NCBI GenBank assembly: GCA_016648135.1
Contig: JADDOH010023006.1
Span: 62,001 to 126,000, forward strand
Direction of reading: 5' to 3'
DNA from: Agrypnia vestita
Taxonomy: Eukaryota; Arthropoda; Insecta; Trichoptera; Phryganeidae
DNA length: 64,000 bases
Below the pieces are notes generated by a model. That model searched no databases, had not been told where the DNA came from, and worked only from the letters and a program-made list of their open reading frames with translations. The position numbers were made by a program, and so were the translations under genes. Position 1 is the stretch's first letter, and the number at the start of each line of letters is the position of its first letter. This document shows positions 11,613 to 23,615 of the stretch, piece by piece.

Positions 11613-12930
11613 GTCAGGTTCGTCAATAAATCTATCGTCGCGACTGACGCTGCAACTCTAATGGACGATTGTTTGTCGTCGGCGGTGGGGTGGTGAGACA
11701 CCTTCCTTTGCCACCACTCCGTCACCACTGTGCGCGGTGTGGCGATGGGTTATCTGTATAGATGTCATTGCGGCTCGTCGTTCTTTTTCACGATAGACAA
11801 TCGTCATACGACTGACCACTGCACGCAGTTTAAACGGGCGACACAATGTCGCTGAAAAGGCCAGTTTGTGTGTCCAATGAAACTGCAGAGTTTTCTTATA
11901 CAATAATTACCCTATATAAATTGAATTTATTTGCAAGTTGAAAAAGTTGCTCTTGACATCTAGCATTTATTAGATCACTACACTGGAAAATACATAAACT
12001 TGTAAATGAAGTTCGCACGTGACTACTGTAAGCATTACACGAGTAAATGTCTAAAAAATGACTAAAAGTAGTAAAAAAGTACTAAAAGTAGACTCTAGTA
12101 CACTCCATGACATTCTGAGATACAAAACCACTGCCATTCGAGGAGCGTCTAGAATAGTCAGGAAGTTACGGGAACACACTTAAAATGTCTGGAATTTTCG
12201 GAAAGCCAACATGTTCCTTATTAAAGGCAAGCCCCTGTCGCGGCGCAGTCAGTTTATTTTGACGTTTCTACCGGCGCAATATTAGCAACGAAGCGGCGGC
12301 CAGGGTGGCCAGTCGTGGAATATCGAGCGAAATAAATTAAGCGAAATACATACTTCCGATAGTAAACGGAGTTTAATCTAAAGTGTTACCCAGCGACAAT
12401 AAAGTGTTCATAGACGAGTGAAATTGCGAAGTAGCGTGATTTGGAGATTTGTGCTGCAGATTAATTCGTGTCCAATGACTGTCAACTTATTAAAATAATT
12501 AATCACTAATCGTTAATTAATTTCCAGTATTTCCTCGTGTCTCCCAAAGCCACTTCCCGTAACAGTATGCAGATGATAGCAGGTAGTGCTGATCTTTAAG
12601 TAACATCGGGACATCTAGGCCCGGATTCAGAGTCAACACTTGGATGATTTAAAGGTACGCCTTAAATGCGTAATTTTTTGTACAAAATAACAAATTTGTG
12701 TTTGCCGGCAGTATAGCCGTAATTCACTGCAATTACTCAGAGCACCCGACAGAGATGTTTATGTGAATGTTACCCGGTGTTCGGGAAAATGTGAGCTGAA
12801 TACGTTACGCTTAATGTCTGCACGACAACACAACAAAACATCAGGGACTAGTAACGGAAATGTAAAAATATTTTTGCGGTAACAAATGTTGCCTGCCAAT
12901 TACACTCAGGTATAGTTGGCATAGTGCTAT

Positions 12931-13007
12931 TGAGTTAGTGTGGGTATAGTGCGTAATACGCGCATAAACTTAACAACGAAACAACGCACTGTACCCACAC
13001 TAACTCA
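12931..13007. repeat. Hairpin with 23-bp arms
   Basis: The arms at 12931-12953 and 12985-13007 are inverted copies with a single G:T-compatible difference, separated by a 31-base loop. It may be the core of a small fold-back MITE or a solitary inverted repeat. Confidence 0.8.
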
Positions 13008-13347
13008 GCTGCAAGATTATATTTATGAAAAGACCTATACTTCCCATTGAAATCACCTTTTATCATTGGGCACCATAAAATTGCGCCTGGACGCCATAAA
13101 ATTGTGATATAAAACATCACAATCTTAAAGATTGAATTAATTTATCTTAAAACGATTATTTGAAAGCATTTTTTGCGCAAAATTTACTTAAAATTGACTC
13201 TAGACTTTCAAAAACTTAACTTATGTACCTACGTGTAGTGTTTGCAATACCGGTATTTTTCCGAAATCGAAATTCCGATAATTCGATATTTGAGAAAAAA
13301 CAATAGGTATGGTAGACCCTTGTCAATTTAAAAAAGACAATCGAATT

Positions 13348-13404
13348 AGTATCTATGTGTAAGCCATGCGTACGAGGCACGTTGTATCGTTGTGTTGGTG
13401 TTTA
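13348..13404 (+). repeat. Single-arm copy of the 24567 hairpin repeat
   Basis: This sequence (ATGTGTAAGCCATGCGTACG and GAGGCACGTTG..TCGTTGTGTTGG) matches one arm of the hairpin at 24567-24678. It is preceded by AAAAGACAATCGAATT, which is also found inverted beside that hairpin, so both come from one repeat family. Confidence 0.7.
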
Positions 13405-14049
13405 TGCCTGTGTGTATTATGTCTTATTTAAATAAACTTTACCTTACAATCAATTCCTAAGTCTTTTATTAGAAAAAAAAAACACAATTAATATAGGTAG
13501 GTTAAATATGTGCTAATTAGTTTGTTATGAGGCATAAAAAAATTTCCGTCATTGTTTCAATTCAGTGAATCGGCAAATTCAATGCAAAGTCATATTTCAC
13601 GTTTTTAGTGAAAATGTGGGCTTTTATAATTTATATAAGAATGTTTATGCTAGACTATAGTTTTGAACGATAACTTAGATAAAACCTTTGTTCTAATAGT
13701 AAACTACAAAAATAGGAAATCGGTATCGCGACTCTCCGCTCTCGTAGAGCCAGCTGATTGTAACGACTTGGTATACAGCAATCTTTCGTTTAAAGCATAC
13801 ATTTTTTAAAGGTTTTCTACCAATTCAGTTTCTACCAAACTATTACTATAAACAAAGTTGATACAACCGGCCTGCGGTGCGCGCGAAAGAAAGATGTAAT
13901 TTATAAAATTTTGCTAATCCCGAATTCCAGGCTTTGCGTTTGTACTTTTATCTTACTTTACTTTTTTTACTGCACTTTATACCGGTATTACATGTGCATG
14001 GAATCGGGCAGTGTTGTTATTTGCCAATATTTTCCACCAATCAAACCAT

Positions 14050-14236
14050 TATTTTAACCGGTTTCACATGTTATTTAGTTATTTTTCAATCATCGATATA
14101 ATCAGATTTTTATCTGATTATATCGATGATTGATAACTGAGATTAGTAGGTATACCTAACTATTGACAGTTATTTGAGATTATCCGACACAGTCAGATAA
14201 TGTCAAATAACGATTAGTGCGTCACCGGTTAAAATA
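14050..14236. mobile_element. 187-bp MITE with perfect 13-bp ends and internal palindrome
   Basis: The ends are TATTTTAACCGGT and its exact complement ACCGGTTAAAATA. CCAT sits immediately outside both ends (14046-14049 and 14237-14240), a possible 4-bp target duplication. Inside is a perfect 22-bp stem (14086-14107 with 14112-14133) closed by a TTTT loop, then a second, weaker inverted repeat at 14165-14213. There is no coding capacity, and I cannot assign a superfamily. Confidence 0.72.
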
Positions 14237-15004
14237 CCATCACTAGAATCGGAGGACATACCTACCTACTAGAATTTATGGTAACAGCGTAGCTACTTTA
14301 GTTCTGATTAGATTGATAGAAACTACGACTAATAATATATTAAATCACAGCAAGAAATTATAAACTTTAAATATTATTTGTCTCATGTACTATTACAAAA
14401 ACATGTGAATATGTACAATATCGATGTAAATATATACCTACAGAGAAACGTATAATGACGAATGAATGCTAAGACTTTTCTGAAAATCAAAAACAAAAAA
14501 AAATGCACACAAAACCGAGAAAATATGGCGGCGAAAAATATATAACATATCTGGACCACAATTCAGTGGAGCCATTAAATTTATTTTTGTCGCGAAGAAG
14601 ATGTCGCGAGCTAATAATATTAAAGCCGAATCTGACCACGGGCCTGACACGTGAAGAAGAATCAACAATTCCACAGACCGATTTACCTACTGATCGAGAA
14701 CATTTATAGATTTTTTTGTAATTTGATGGGAAGAGCGTCTCCGAAAGAGAACAAGCTTGTTTATTCCACAAGGAAATGAAAAACATATTGTAGGCATAAG
14801 ATATAGATCAAATATAATTCTGACGCCGATTCGTCTATAAAGAACTAACTAGTTAAAATGGCGTTAACTATTCGCTTCTTTGGTGCATTAATTATCTATT
14901 ATTATCTAATAAATCAATTATCTAATAAATCCAATTTCTGCGAATGATAATTGTACATAATACATAATAATGTACAATTATGTTACTAATGAACTTACTA
15001 AAAA

Positions 15005-15355
15005 TATACGGAGTGTCTCGTAATGAAAAATTCGTTCGCTTTACAAGTCGAATAAAATGATACAAACCTTGTAAAAAAATCTATTCTAATTTTGGCAAGG
15101 TTTTTATCATTTTATTCCACTTGTATTAAAGCGAATGAATTTTTCATAATCGATATAAGTTACTTTAAACTTTACTGTTACTGAAAAGTTACTAAAAAAA
15201 AAAGTCAAAAATATTGAAAAATAAATATAAACTGATATTGCATACCTCAATATCTATTGATATTAGGGCATGGTTGCTTGAACATTTTCGACTGATTGTC
15301 AAGGCAGGAATCCACCTGCAAAGTTTTTGCAACTATCTATGAGTCACCCCGCATA
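15005..15355. mobile_element. Second MITE of the 9363 family
   Basis: It begins TATACGGAGTGTCTC and ends GAGTCACCCCGCATA, with the internal right-end phrases GTTGCTTGAACATTTTC and TTGTCAAGGCAGGAATCCA shared with the 9363 copy. It is shorter (351 bp) and has diverged ends. Confidence 0.7.
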
Positions 15356-16024
15356 ATGTAAATAAACCTAGCTATCGAACATAAGTACAATCGTTTGTCA
15401 ATCTCACTATACTTGTAGGTACACACGATAAAATTGAGGTGACAGCCTTGCGGAAATTGTTACAAAATAGTGATCGATTACTGAATATTATGCGAATAAT
15501 CGTAAAACCTAATCTTCTCCATTGGTGTGATGTGTGATTTAAAATCGTGCAGAAATTACCAGATTTATTTTAATTAGGATACCAATATATCGGCGATATT
15601 AATTTGCCGAAACATTTTGAATTTCGCACTATAGATAAATCCATGTGTAAACGCGCCATCTTCGCGCTTAATTCGTTCATGTTTAAACATGGCACAATTT
15701 ATCTGCGCTCGGGGAATCCCGGCGTTTCATTCCGAACACGGAATACGTGTCGCATCAATATTCCTACTATTCTCAAGCTAAGCCAAAAGCCTGTGATGTG
15801 AAAATAGGACTAAATTGCTGGTGTCCTGGAAAGGAGTTCGAACTACCAGATCACTAGGCGAGCGTCATGAACACTACCAACAAGCTACTCATATAATGAT
15901 CTCAGCGTAGTGTCCTGTTAAATTGCAATTTTTAATTTTTTTAAATAAAGTAAGCATTCTAAATAAATGTAATAGGTACAAGTTATTTCGTCTGTTTATA
16001 ATCTAACCCCACAACTTTTTCTTT

Positions 16025-16130
16025 TGAAATCTTCACTGTCTGCATCGGTAGGATCGGTATCGTCGATACTTTTTTATAAATATCGTTATCGGTATCGTAC
16101 GGTCAAAAATGCATATCGATGCATCCCTAG
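16025..16130 (-). mobile_element. hAT-like terminal fragment
   Basis: Read on the minus strand, it starts CTAGGGATGCATCGATATGC and continues with repeated TATCG/CGATA subterminal motifs. This pattern (CAGGGATG end plus ATCGAT-type repeats) is typical of hAT elements. Only one end is recognisable. Confidence 0.4.
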
Positions 16131-16365
16131 TTTTAATCATTTTATTTGACTTGCATCAAAGCGAATAAAATTTTAATATTTAACATCACTTACTTTCATG
16201 ATAGTCTAACGTTTTACAAAAGATAAGTCTGAAATATTTAAAAAAAATGCAAGCTTTGATGTCGCTTGTCTCCTTAACCGTTGACATTTCACCCAGAGTG
16301 TACCTAAAGAACATTTTCTATTCGAAATTGAAGGAATAAGGCTCCCCTAAAGCTTTTGCTACTAT
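16131..16365. mobile_element. Degenerate fourth copy of the 9363 MITE family
   Basis: It contains AATCATTTTATTTGACTTG, AAAGCGAATAAAATTTT, ACAAAAGATAAGTCTGAAAT and ATGCAAGCTTTGAT in the same order as the 11419 and 15005 copies. The right end is poorly preserved. The ORF starting at 16364 follows it and is not supported as a gene. Confidence 0.5.
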
Positions 16366-16861
16366 GGGTCGACCACAATCAAAAGACCATTCCCTAGCTT
16401 TATCCGGCAAGCAGAAAGCGGGCGAAAGTTGCCTGGCAAGCCCGTATTACAAGCCTCAATATGATATTCCAAATAAATATATATTTTTTAGATTAAAAAA
16501 AGGTTACTTACTTACTAGAAAAACTTATATTGAAAAAAAGTTCATTTTTTGCATCGTAAAAACACACATATTTTTGCGCACATTCTTTTGAATAGCTATA
16601 GTTGGTTGACAAGCCTGGGGCTAACAGAAGAGTACGGAAGTAGGTGTGGAAATGAAATCATTTACACATACCTATATGCATCAAACCAATCTATGATATA
16701 ATAAAGAATGGACAGATTACGATAGAATGAAAAGCTGTTCATAGTTGCATTGTGAATAGGATAAAAAAATAGTCGCTTAGGAGGTTTGGTTAGGTTAGTA
16801 TGCAAGTATGCACGTTAAAATAACACATATTTAAAATATAATACAATAATTAATAACAATA

Positions 16862-17030
16862 CAGCGAAAGGTGGGTACCCACTTCTTACCCAAGACCGTT
16901 TTATGAGCAAAAGCTCCCATATCGGTCCTTCTCGTTCGTCGCCTGGTTGACATTTTTTTAACTACCGTGAGGTCCCCCGTCAGTTGTTTAAACCAACGTG
17001 AGGTGGCACGGCCGCTTAACAAAACCATTT
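16862..17030 (-). mobile_element. R1-clade LINE 3' end fragment
   Basis: On the minus strand this reads GCGGCCGTGCCACCTCAC, then AAAAAAATGTCAACCAGGCG, AGAAGGACCGATATGGGAGC, AAAACGGTCTTGGGTAAG and GTGGGTACC. This is the same 3' terminal block as the LINE inserted in the gypsy pol gene (35310-35470), with about 80% identity. It holds no ORF of its own. The element is heavily 5'-truncated. Confidence 0.75.
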
Positions 17031-17992
17031 ACTGTCCGTCGCAGCGTTCATTGATATTTTATTAAAAATAAAAGTAAATAAAAAAGAAAATAAATTAATA
17101 ACAATTAATAATCGCCGGTCTTGAGTTCTTGCGGAGAAATCTTGGAAGTAAAAATTAACACACTTTCCGTCATCCAATCGAGCTGAAATTTTGTACACCG
17201 ACTTGATGTCGATGACAATGTATTCTTACATACATTTGGGGTCACACATATACACACGGACACAAAAAATTGCTAATTTATTTCTGATGTTCGAGCAATA
17301 CTACTTATTCCAAAATTATTTAAATCACAGACACTTTAGAATTTATCTCTTTACTTTACAAAACAAAAGCTGGCGGTTATTCCTACTATTGTAATGTAAA
17401 ATGATTTTATTTGTTGGGTTGTCGTATCAAAATGTCAGTGATAATTAATACAAACAATAACACAAATACTGAAAAAACCATTTTCCTGATTATCTTAAAT
17501 TTAATTTAATACCAATGTGGTACAAATGAATCCGTCAAAAAAAAAACAAAAGTTCAATGAAATGGAAACCGAGACCTCGCATATAAAGGATTTAGGTGTA
17601 ATGAAAACTATGTTTTTGTGGGTTATTTTTTTCTTGTTATTTTTCAATAACAAAACAATAAAGTATTGTAATGAAATGTTTAATTATTTTTTACTACCTA
17701 CTGCCGTGGTAATTTTCATTCATAAAATCAAATCGGGGAATGAATGATCGTTAATTAATGAACGCAATACAACTAGGTAGGTACGTTAGTGTCATCCAGC
17801 AATTTTAAATGAACGCACTCCAGGTCACTCATTATTTCCCAAAAATGGGAATTTTATAAATAAATATTAATTTCACAAGTTAGAAGCGCGAAAGTGCAGT
17901 GGATGTTCATGTACCTGTGAGTTTTGAAAATTATGAAATTCAAAGATGATAACATTTTAACGATAAAATAAGAATACTATAATATGACATAC

Positions 17993-18033
17993 CCATTTGA
18001 CTAATGGTCCCCAGAAAAATATTGTTTTGGGAC
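17993..18033 (-). CDS. MPC2: Mitochondrial pyruvate carrier 2, internal 41-nt exon
   Basis: The exon encodes GPKTIFFWGPLVKW, the invariant HPAGPxTxFFWxPxxKW motif region of MPC2. It is flanked on the minus strand by an acceptor (TTTTTTTTCTTATAG) and a donor (GTATGT). Forty-one nucleotides leave two bases at the start, to be completed by a G from the previous exon (Gly of HPAG), and end exactly on the TGG codon that joins the 9320 exon. The upstream exon with the N-terminal basic segment was not found in the window and may lie to the right of 18.8 kb or outside. Its neighbour immediately upstream is the mariner remnant. Confidence 0.85.
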
Positions 18034-18184
18034 CTATAAGAAAAAAAAAATACATAAACAATTTATTTAAACTATGAGTTTTGTAATGTTTGTAATAATA
18101 ACCGCCAGTCAAACTTGTCATAACAGTTTGAACAAAAAATATCGAACCTTTGATCGGCAGAAACACGTACATTTTATTCACATA

Positions 18185-18835
18185 CACTGTATTTACTGTT
18201 ATCTTCCTCTAAGTAGTTCTCTTGGTAATGCAAACACTTCTACTAGTGATCCCATGGTTTTTGGAACGCGTCTTTTAGTACGATGTTCAGCTGGGCCGTC
18301 GCGTTCCTCGCATTGTCTTCTCTTGATTCTTTCGGGTGCCTTTCACGGCATTTTTAAAATGGGGAATAGCCAGAAATTATACGGAACCATGTCGGGAGAG
18401 TAGGTATCGTTAGTAGCTTTGGCATAGATTTTGCGAACACTTTCTTCAAGCTTGAATTTACCAACAAATGCTTACCCAACCTCGTTTGCAAATACTCGGA
18501 CACGACGATCCTGCATGACCAAAGTCCACTCTTTGTTGTTGTTTTAGCTTGTTGAGGGTCTACCGGGAATTCGCTGTCCACTGATATGCGGCCATATTTG
18601 AAGCGGTTGCGCCACTCTTTTATTCCTGAGATGTTCACAGCATCGTCCCCGAAAGCCTATTGGATCTTGCAAATGGTTTCCACATGGGTATCGTCAAACT
18701 TTGGCAAAATTTAATCCTATATCGCCGCTCAAGTCGTTCCATCGTTTTCGACGAGCACTAACTACACTTCTTCAGTTAGAGACTGTCAGCGACTAACACT
18801 TTCTGCGAGCGAAATCCACCAGAGAAAAACTCCCG
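18185..18835 (-). pseudogene. Mariner-family transposase pseudogene, internally deleted
   Basis: Reading leftward, the N-terminal part (about 18835-18420) matches the helix-turn-helix region of mariner/GVQW-type proteins: MERLERRYRIKFCQSL, then AFGDDAVNISGIKEWRNRF and KYGRISVDSEF, and AKSMPKLL. The next segment (about 18410-18190) is the C-terminal part: TYSPDMVPYNFWLFPILK, then EVFALPRELL. The catalytic core between them is gone, and frameshifts and stops (for example in the first 70 codons and after KMP) break the frame. It is a dead copy. Confidence 0.78.
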
Positions 18836-19356
18836 TGTTTCATTAGTTTCGGCGGAAAAAATAAAAGTTCGATATTATTTGAGCGCAATAAGGTATAAAA
18901 GCAAAGGCAGCAAAATCCAAAAAATTAAAAAACTGTTTTGAATGCTGTCATCGATGATTTCTAATTTAAAATGTAATGAATTCCAGATTTTATATATATA
19001 TTCCTTTCAAAATCACGTTTCCCATAAACTTATAGGCTTTGTTTCCTATAAAATCCGAGTTTAGTAGGTATATTATAAATTAGTAATCCTCGATGAATTC
19101 ATTCAAATTTTTTTGGACATTGCTGCCTTTGCTTTTATATTATATTATATTCTTGTGAAGACAGCGAGATCAAAAATCCGTGCCGAAATGAGACATCTTA
19201 GTGAAGTAGTAGGAGAGATATTAATGTACCCCGTGAGAAATACCGCGATAAGGGAGACCTACGGTATGACCTACTTCTAAATAAAGTTTTCAATTGACGT
19301 GGTTTGGATACGTCTTGCGAATATGTTCTCGGGTCATCAGATTGCAACAGACTGTT

Positions 19357-19650
19357 GGCCGTATTCTGAAATAAGCAATATTGGTGTTTTGTATCTTGAC
19401 TGTTATTGTATAACATTGTAATGCCGCCAATTTTAAGTTTGACAGGTTATGGAAATTAATGAATTTAATCAATTAGAAAGCTTATTATAATTGTGAATAA
19501 CTCAACGTTTGTTTAGGTTTTATTGCTTTTTGATTAATTGAATTCATTAATTTCAAACTTGTCGAACTTAAAACGTCGGCGGCATTTCAATGTTATACAA
19601 TAACTGTCAAGATACAGAAATATCAATATTGCTTGTTTCAGAATACGGCC
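19357..19650. mobile_element. 294-bp MITE, PIF/Harbinger-like, with ~120-bp inverted arms
   Basis: It begins GGCCGTATTCTGAAATAAGC and ends with the complement (TTTCAGAATACGGCC). The arms continue inverted through TATTGTATAACATTG, ATGCCGCC and TTAATGAATT, leaving a short ~45-base centre. GTT lies directly outside each end (19354-19356 and 19651-19653), fitting a 3-bp target duplication as in Harbinger elements, although GTT is not their usual TWA. The minus-strand ORFs here are by-products. Confidence 0.8.
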
Positions 19651-19679
19651 GTTAAACAGCAGTACCGACTTTATGAATA

Positions 19680-21380
19680 CAAATTGAGCCTTGTTTAATT
19701 AAGTACCGAAACATTGACTGAGACTGACGGAGATGAAAGCTTGACTATGGGCTTCTGACTCGCCTTGGATAATGCCCGCCTTGCGAATGAAAATGATGCC
19801 GATGACAAAATATCATTTTTATTCGAGGATAAAATATTTGAAATAAAATGTATTAGTTCATAATTTACGTTTATGGTATTGAATATTAAGTCTGTCTAAG
19901 AATTAAAGGAATAATTTACCCAGTGAAAAATAAGTTTTTTTTTTTCTACAGTTAACATAAAATTATAAATTATGGTTTAGTATTATAAAACAACGGATAT
20001 ACGGCTTACAAAATCGTTTCTTTCATAGGTTATGTACAATAATAACACATTCATTAGTTACGTCTTATCGTTTATCAGAAAAGAGAACATATTTAATTAA
20101 AATAGGAATAACAAAATGATTTCAATAAGCGTTTGAAGTTATCAGTAATAATTTAGGTGGCAATTAAAACTACCAACAAAAATATTGTTAAATTTTAAAG
20201 ATTGCAGTAAAAATATTTTTCATCAGTTTCGTGGGTTTTTCCACTAATCGCTACGAATCAATCATTTATAACTGGTTATAGAACAATATTAATCATTTTG
20301 ATGTTGTGTGGGTGGTTGGTACCTGCTGGGTGTTCCCATAGTGGCCTCAGTCTACTTGGCACAAACTTGTCGGCGGTCCTTATTGTGAATCTGTATAAAG
20401 CGGACATCTTCAGACAACTGTTAAACTGTTAATAATACACAATACACAGTGGGAAAATTGATAACACTTTATTGCGTGATTTTTTGTGTCTTATCAAACC
20501 GCCGGCCGTGACACGTGCAGTGACGTTCGTAATGCAAAATATGATACATTATCATCTTACTACTAGTTCCCGAAAATTGAAAGTCATACATACTTACCAG
20601 GGGCGTGCAATGCATACAAAAAACAATAATGAAATAATCCATATATTATATCTCTAGCCTAGATTTAATTTTTATTTTATTTTTTTACAAACAGATTGTA
20701 ATTATTGACCCTAATTAAAAGTCCCAGAGTGACATTAGAGTACAAAGTATAAGTATTTTATGAACATTTTGAGTATGTGGGATATAAAAGCAAAGGAAAA
20801 AATATTATAAAAGGCAAAAAAAATATAAAGGCAAAAATGTTTTAAAAATGTCACCGAGGATTTAAATTAACTCCAATTCTAATTAAGAAAGTTTAAATAG
20901 TACTCGGGAATACATTTTTTTGTTTTAATCACAAAGTGTTTTGTTGACTTTTTTTAAAACAAATAAAATTTATTGAAAGCATATTAGCTATAATATTGGC
21001 AAAGATAATCGAAAACTTTACACTAAATTGAGTCTCCAGACTGCAAAAAAGTAAATCATGTTCTACAGGGCTGTTCATGTTCTACAGCGTGTTCTATATC
21101 TGCTGAAGTTGGTGCCATTCCTCTTCAGCAACTAACTAGATTTGTTAAATTTAACATTATTTTATTATAATTATGTCAACTGTTACTATAACTGGACATG
21201 ATGCATCATTAATTTTAAATATATTACTTATTAATATTTTCTTAATATTTTCATTAATATTTTAACATTACAATATATTTAAATTAAACTACTTTTTTTT
21301 GTAAGGAAAATAAGTAATGACCATAGGGATAATTCTTGGGAACTTGTTAAGTTAGGTAATTAGGTGTGAGGTATTTTCAG
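19680..21380. other. AT-rich region without recognised gene
   Basis: No ORF has family features. A slightly GC-richer patch at 20300-20420 (GTGGTTGGTACCTGCTGGGT, CACAAACTTGTCGGCGG) may be a repeat fragment, but I cannot name it. Confidence 0.5.
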
Positions 21381-21381
21381 G

Positions 21382-21641
21382 TAAGGGAGTGTCCATAAAG
21401 GGATTGGGCAGAATGCTACGCCGGGCTACGCGAGGGAAGGGAGGGGGGGGGGGAGGGTGGTCAGAGCCGAGCTATTCTAATGCCCGAGTAATTCTTTATT
21501 TATATTATTGCACAAAATGTCTTCTGGAATTAATAGGAAAAACTACGTTCTATTCGAGGGGGGGGGGGGTTCAAGGCAAAATCCACGTCAGGGGTTCAAA
21601 ATGTTCAAAATGGAACCACGTGGTTTATAGACACTCCCTAA
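21382..21641. mobile_element. 260-bp MITE with TAAGGGAGTGTCYATAAA ends
   Basis: The left end is TAAGGGAGTGTCCATAAA, and the right end is its complement with two changes (TTTATAGACACTCCCTAA). The interior has two G runs (21440-21455, 21558-21570) and CCACGT motifs near the right end. The flanking TA dinucleotides suggest a TA-targeting element. The 90-codon ORF across it is not a gene. Confidence 0.68.
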
Positions 21642-23459
21642 GGCAGACCGATGGCATATGAATAGTAGGGGTAGACGGTGGATCCGCCATACCAACAACG
21701 GAGAAGCTTAAGAAGAAGAAGAAGAGAAAGAGTTGACGCAGTATTTTTGCTGTGGATAAATAGATAACCACCATGTTCCATACCAAACAAACATATCTCG
21801 TTTTCATTTTCATACACGATACAGTTGCCAATTAGTTTTCTCAACAAATAATTGCTATGAAGTTGAAAACATTTGACTAAGAAAAATAAGGGAGCCAATG
21901 TCAATTTTAAATTACCCTGCACGTGTCTTTCCAATTCAAATTACCTACCCACTTATCGTAGTAATTAGATTTATTTTATCTCCATCGCTGATGTCTTATC
22001 AGATAAAACACTCGAAAATAAAATATTACCCATACACGCACAAAATTATATTATTTACTGTCAGTAGCTTTTCGTGGCTGAAAAAATCCGGTGGTTTAAA
22101 GTTGAAGAAGTCGTTAAGTCAATTTGGAAGAGCAGCGTCGACACTAATAGAAGATTCCTCGGAAATTGCTGGAGCAAGACAAATAAACAAGGGAGGATGT
22201 GGAATAACCTCTCAACTGCGCTCTTAAATAGTCATTTTTGTAATGAAGTATGCGAACGGGTATTATCACGCTGAAAGATCACTTGATGCCGTATTTCCGA
22301 TCGTTGTTCTTGGATCGCGGCCTCAAGGCGACAGGGATATTGAAAATAAATCTCAGAAGTGATGACTACCCTCCTTGAAAGCAACTCATAGTAGTATTAG
22401 CGATAGTATTCAATTCACACACATATTCTCGGTTAACCTCAAACGAAAGAATTTGTCGGAAATGTTTGTTTTTCGTAATTAATAACATTCAAAAAGTTGA
22501 AAAATCAAGGCTTATTCCATAAAATAAGTACTATGGTATTAATGAGCGCGGGGCCGCGTCGCACCTGTGCGACAGACAAAGACAGGGGCCAGAGTGCCGC
22601 GTCGCATATGTGCGATAGGCAAAGAAATAATTATTTCTCGGCGGCCACGTATCGAATTTGAAAAACGTGATTTTTTCGCGGTAGAGAAATGCCGTGGTGA
22701 CCTGTCGTTCCATTTTCAACTCAAAAACATCACGGATTATATTTTAAATCAACAATCAAAACAGAAGTTTTTCTGCCGTCAAAATCGTATAGAATAGTTG
22801 TAGATGTCGCCTCGAGCGCGTGTTGCGCAATCGAAATTCAAATATTCCGTCATTCAAGGTCACGCACAAAGTGCGCGGGAAATACAATTTATTTTTTTCG
22901 ATTTTCGATTTATTTGTACACGTATACACAAATAGATACGATATGTTTTGCGATATTTGTCAGTTTTTGTTGGTTTATGATTCAATTGAATACTAACGGT
23001 GATTTATTAACAAAAATACACGCAATTTTGTTGCGTTTATTTGAAATATGTGTGTGTGTGAAAGTGTATCATATTTATGCGTTATGAGTGCATTGTTCCG
23101 TCGTGTGCCGTGCCGTGCAACAAAATATACCACACAGAAGAAGATTATTAGGTAGACATCAAATAATAATAGTAGTGTTGTCTCTAATAAACAAATAAAA
23201 ATAAATTATTATTTTTCGTATAATGTTGCGCTGGCGACAGTATCGTAATTGAATTTTTTTTTTACTTAAACGATAAAAAAATCATTGCATTACGACAATT
23301 ACGATAAAATAATTGTGTGTGTTTTTTTTAATATACGCGTGTTTTCATGGTTTTTTCGTAAAAAGAAAAATCACAAAAAATTCAGAAAATCTTTGGCCGT
23401 GGTGATTTACTTTTATCTATTTTTTTTAGCCCTCAACAATACCATCATACTATTTTATA

Positions 23460-23615
23460 GGGTATGATACTGGCTTCTCACACCGAGGGTTTCGGGTTCG
23501 ATTCCCTTTGAGGTCAAAATTAATCTATATCATTTACTCAGGCCTGGGTGTTTTGTGATGCATTTCGCTTCTCTAATTGGGCCTCTTGGCCTGTTGAAGC
23601 GTAAATAAAAAAATA
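23460..23615 (+). repeat. tRNA-derived SINE, 5'-truncated copy
   Basis: It matches the 292-461 SINE from the tRNA anticodon region onward (CTTCTCACACCGAG, GGGTTCGATTCCC, TGTTTTGTGATGCATTTCGC, GGCCTGTTGAAGCG), ending in an A-rich tail. The A box is lost. It lies just inside the left arm of the fold-back element. Confidence 0.82.

Larger units (their letters stand above)
9321..17992 (-). other. MPC2 intron (8.7 kb) carrying TE copies and one unassigned ORF
   Basis: This interval is bounded on the minus strand by a GTATG donor (17992 leftward) and an AG acceptor (9321), with matching phase. It holds the MITE copies at 9363, 11419, 14050, 15005 and 16131, a Helitron-like end near 10441, an R1-clade 3' end at 16862, hairpins, and the ORF at 10561-10827. 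A CpG-containing stretch at 12235-12600 looks like a promoter or 5' UTR (TCAGTT initiator-like motif near 12249) but has no ORF attached. Confidence 0.7.

Noticed and set aside
15604..15801. Possible small gene with balanced composition
   Set aside because: No family features, no good start context, flanked by MITEs; evidence too thin to call.
21389..21661. Gly-rich protein
   Set aside because: The Gly run is the MITE's internal G tract; the ORF spans MITE ends.
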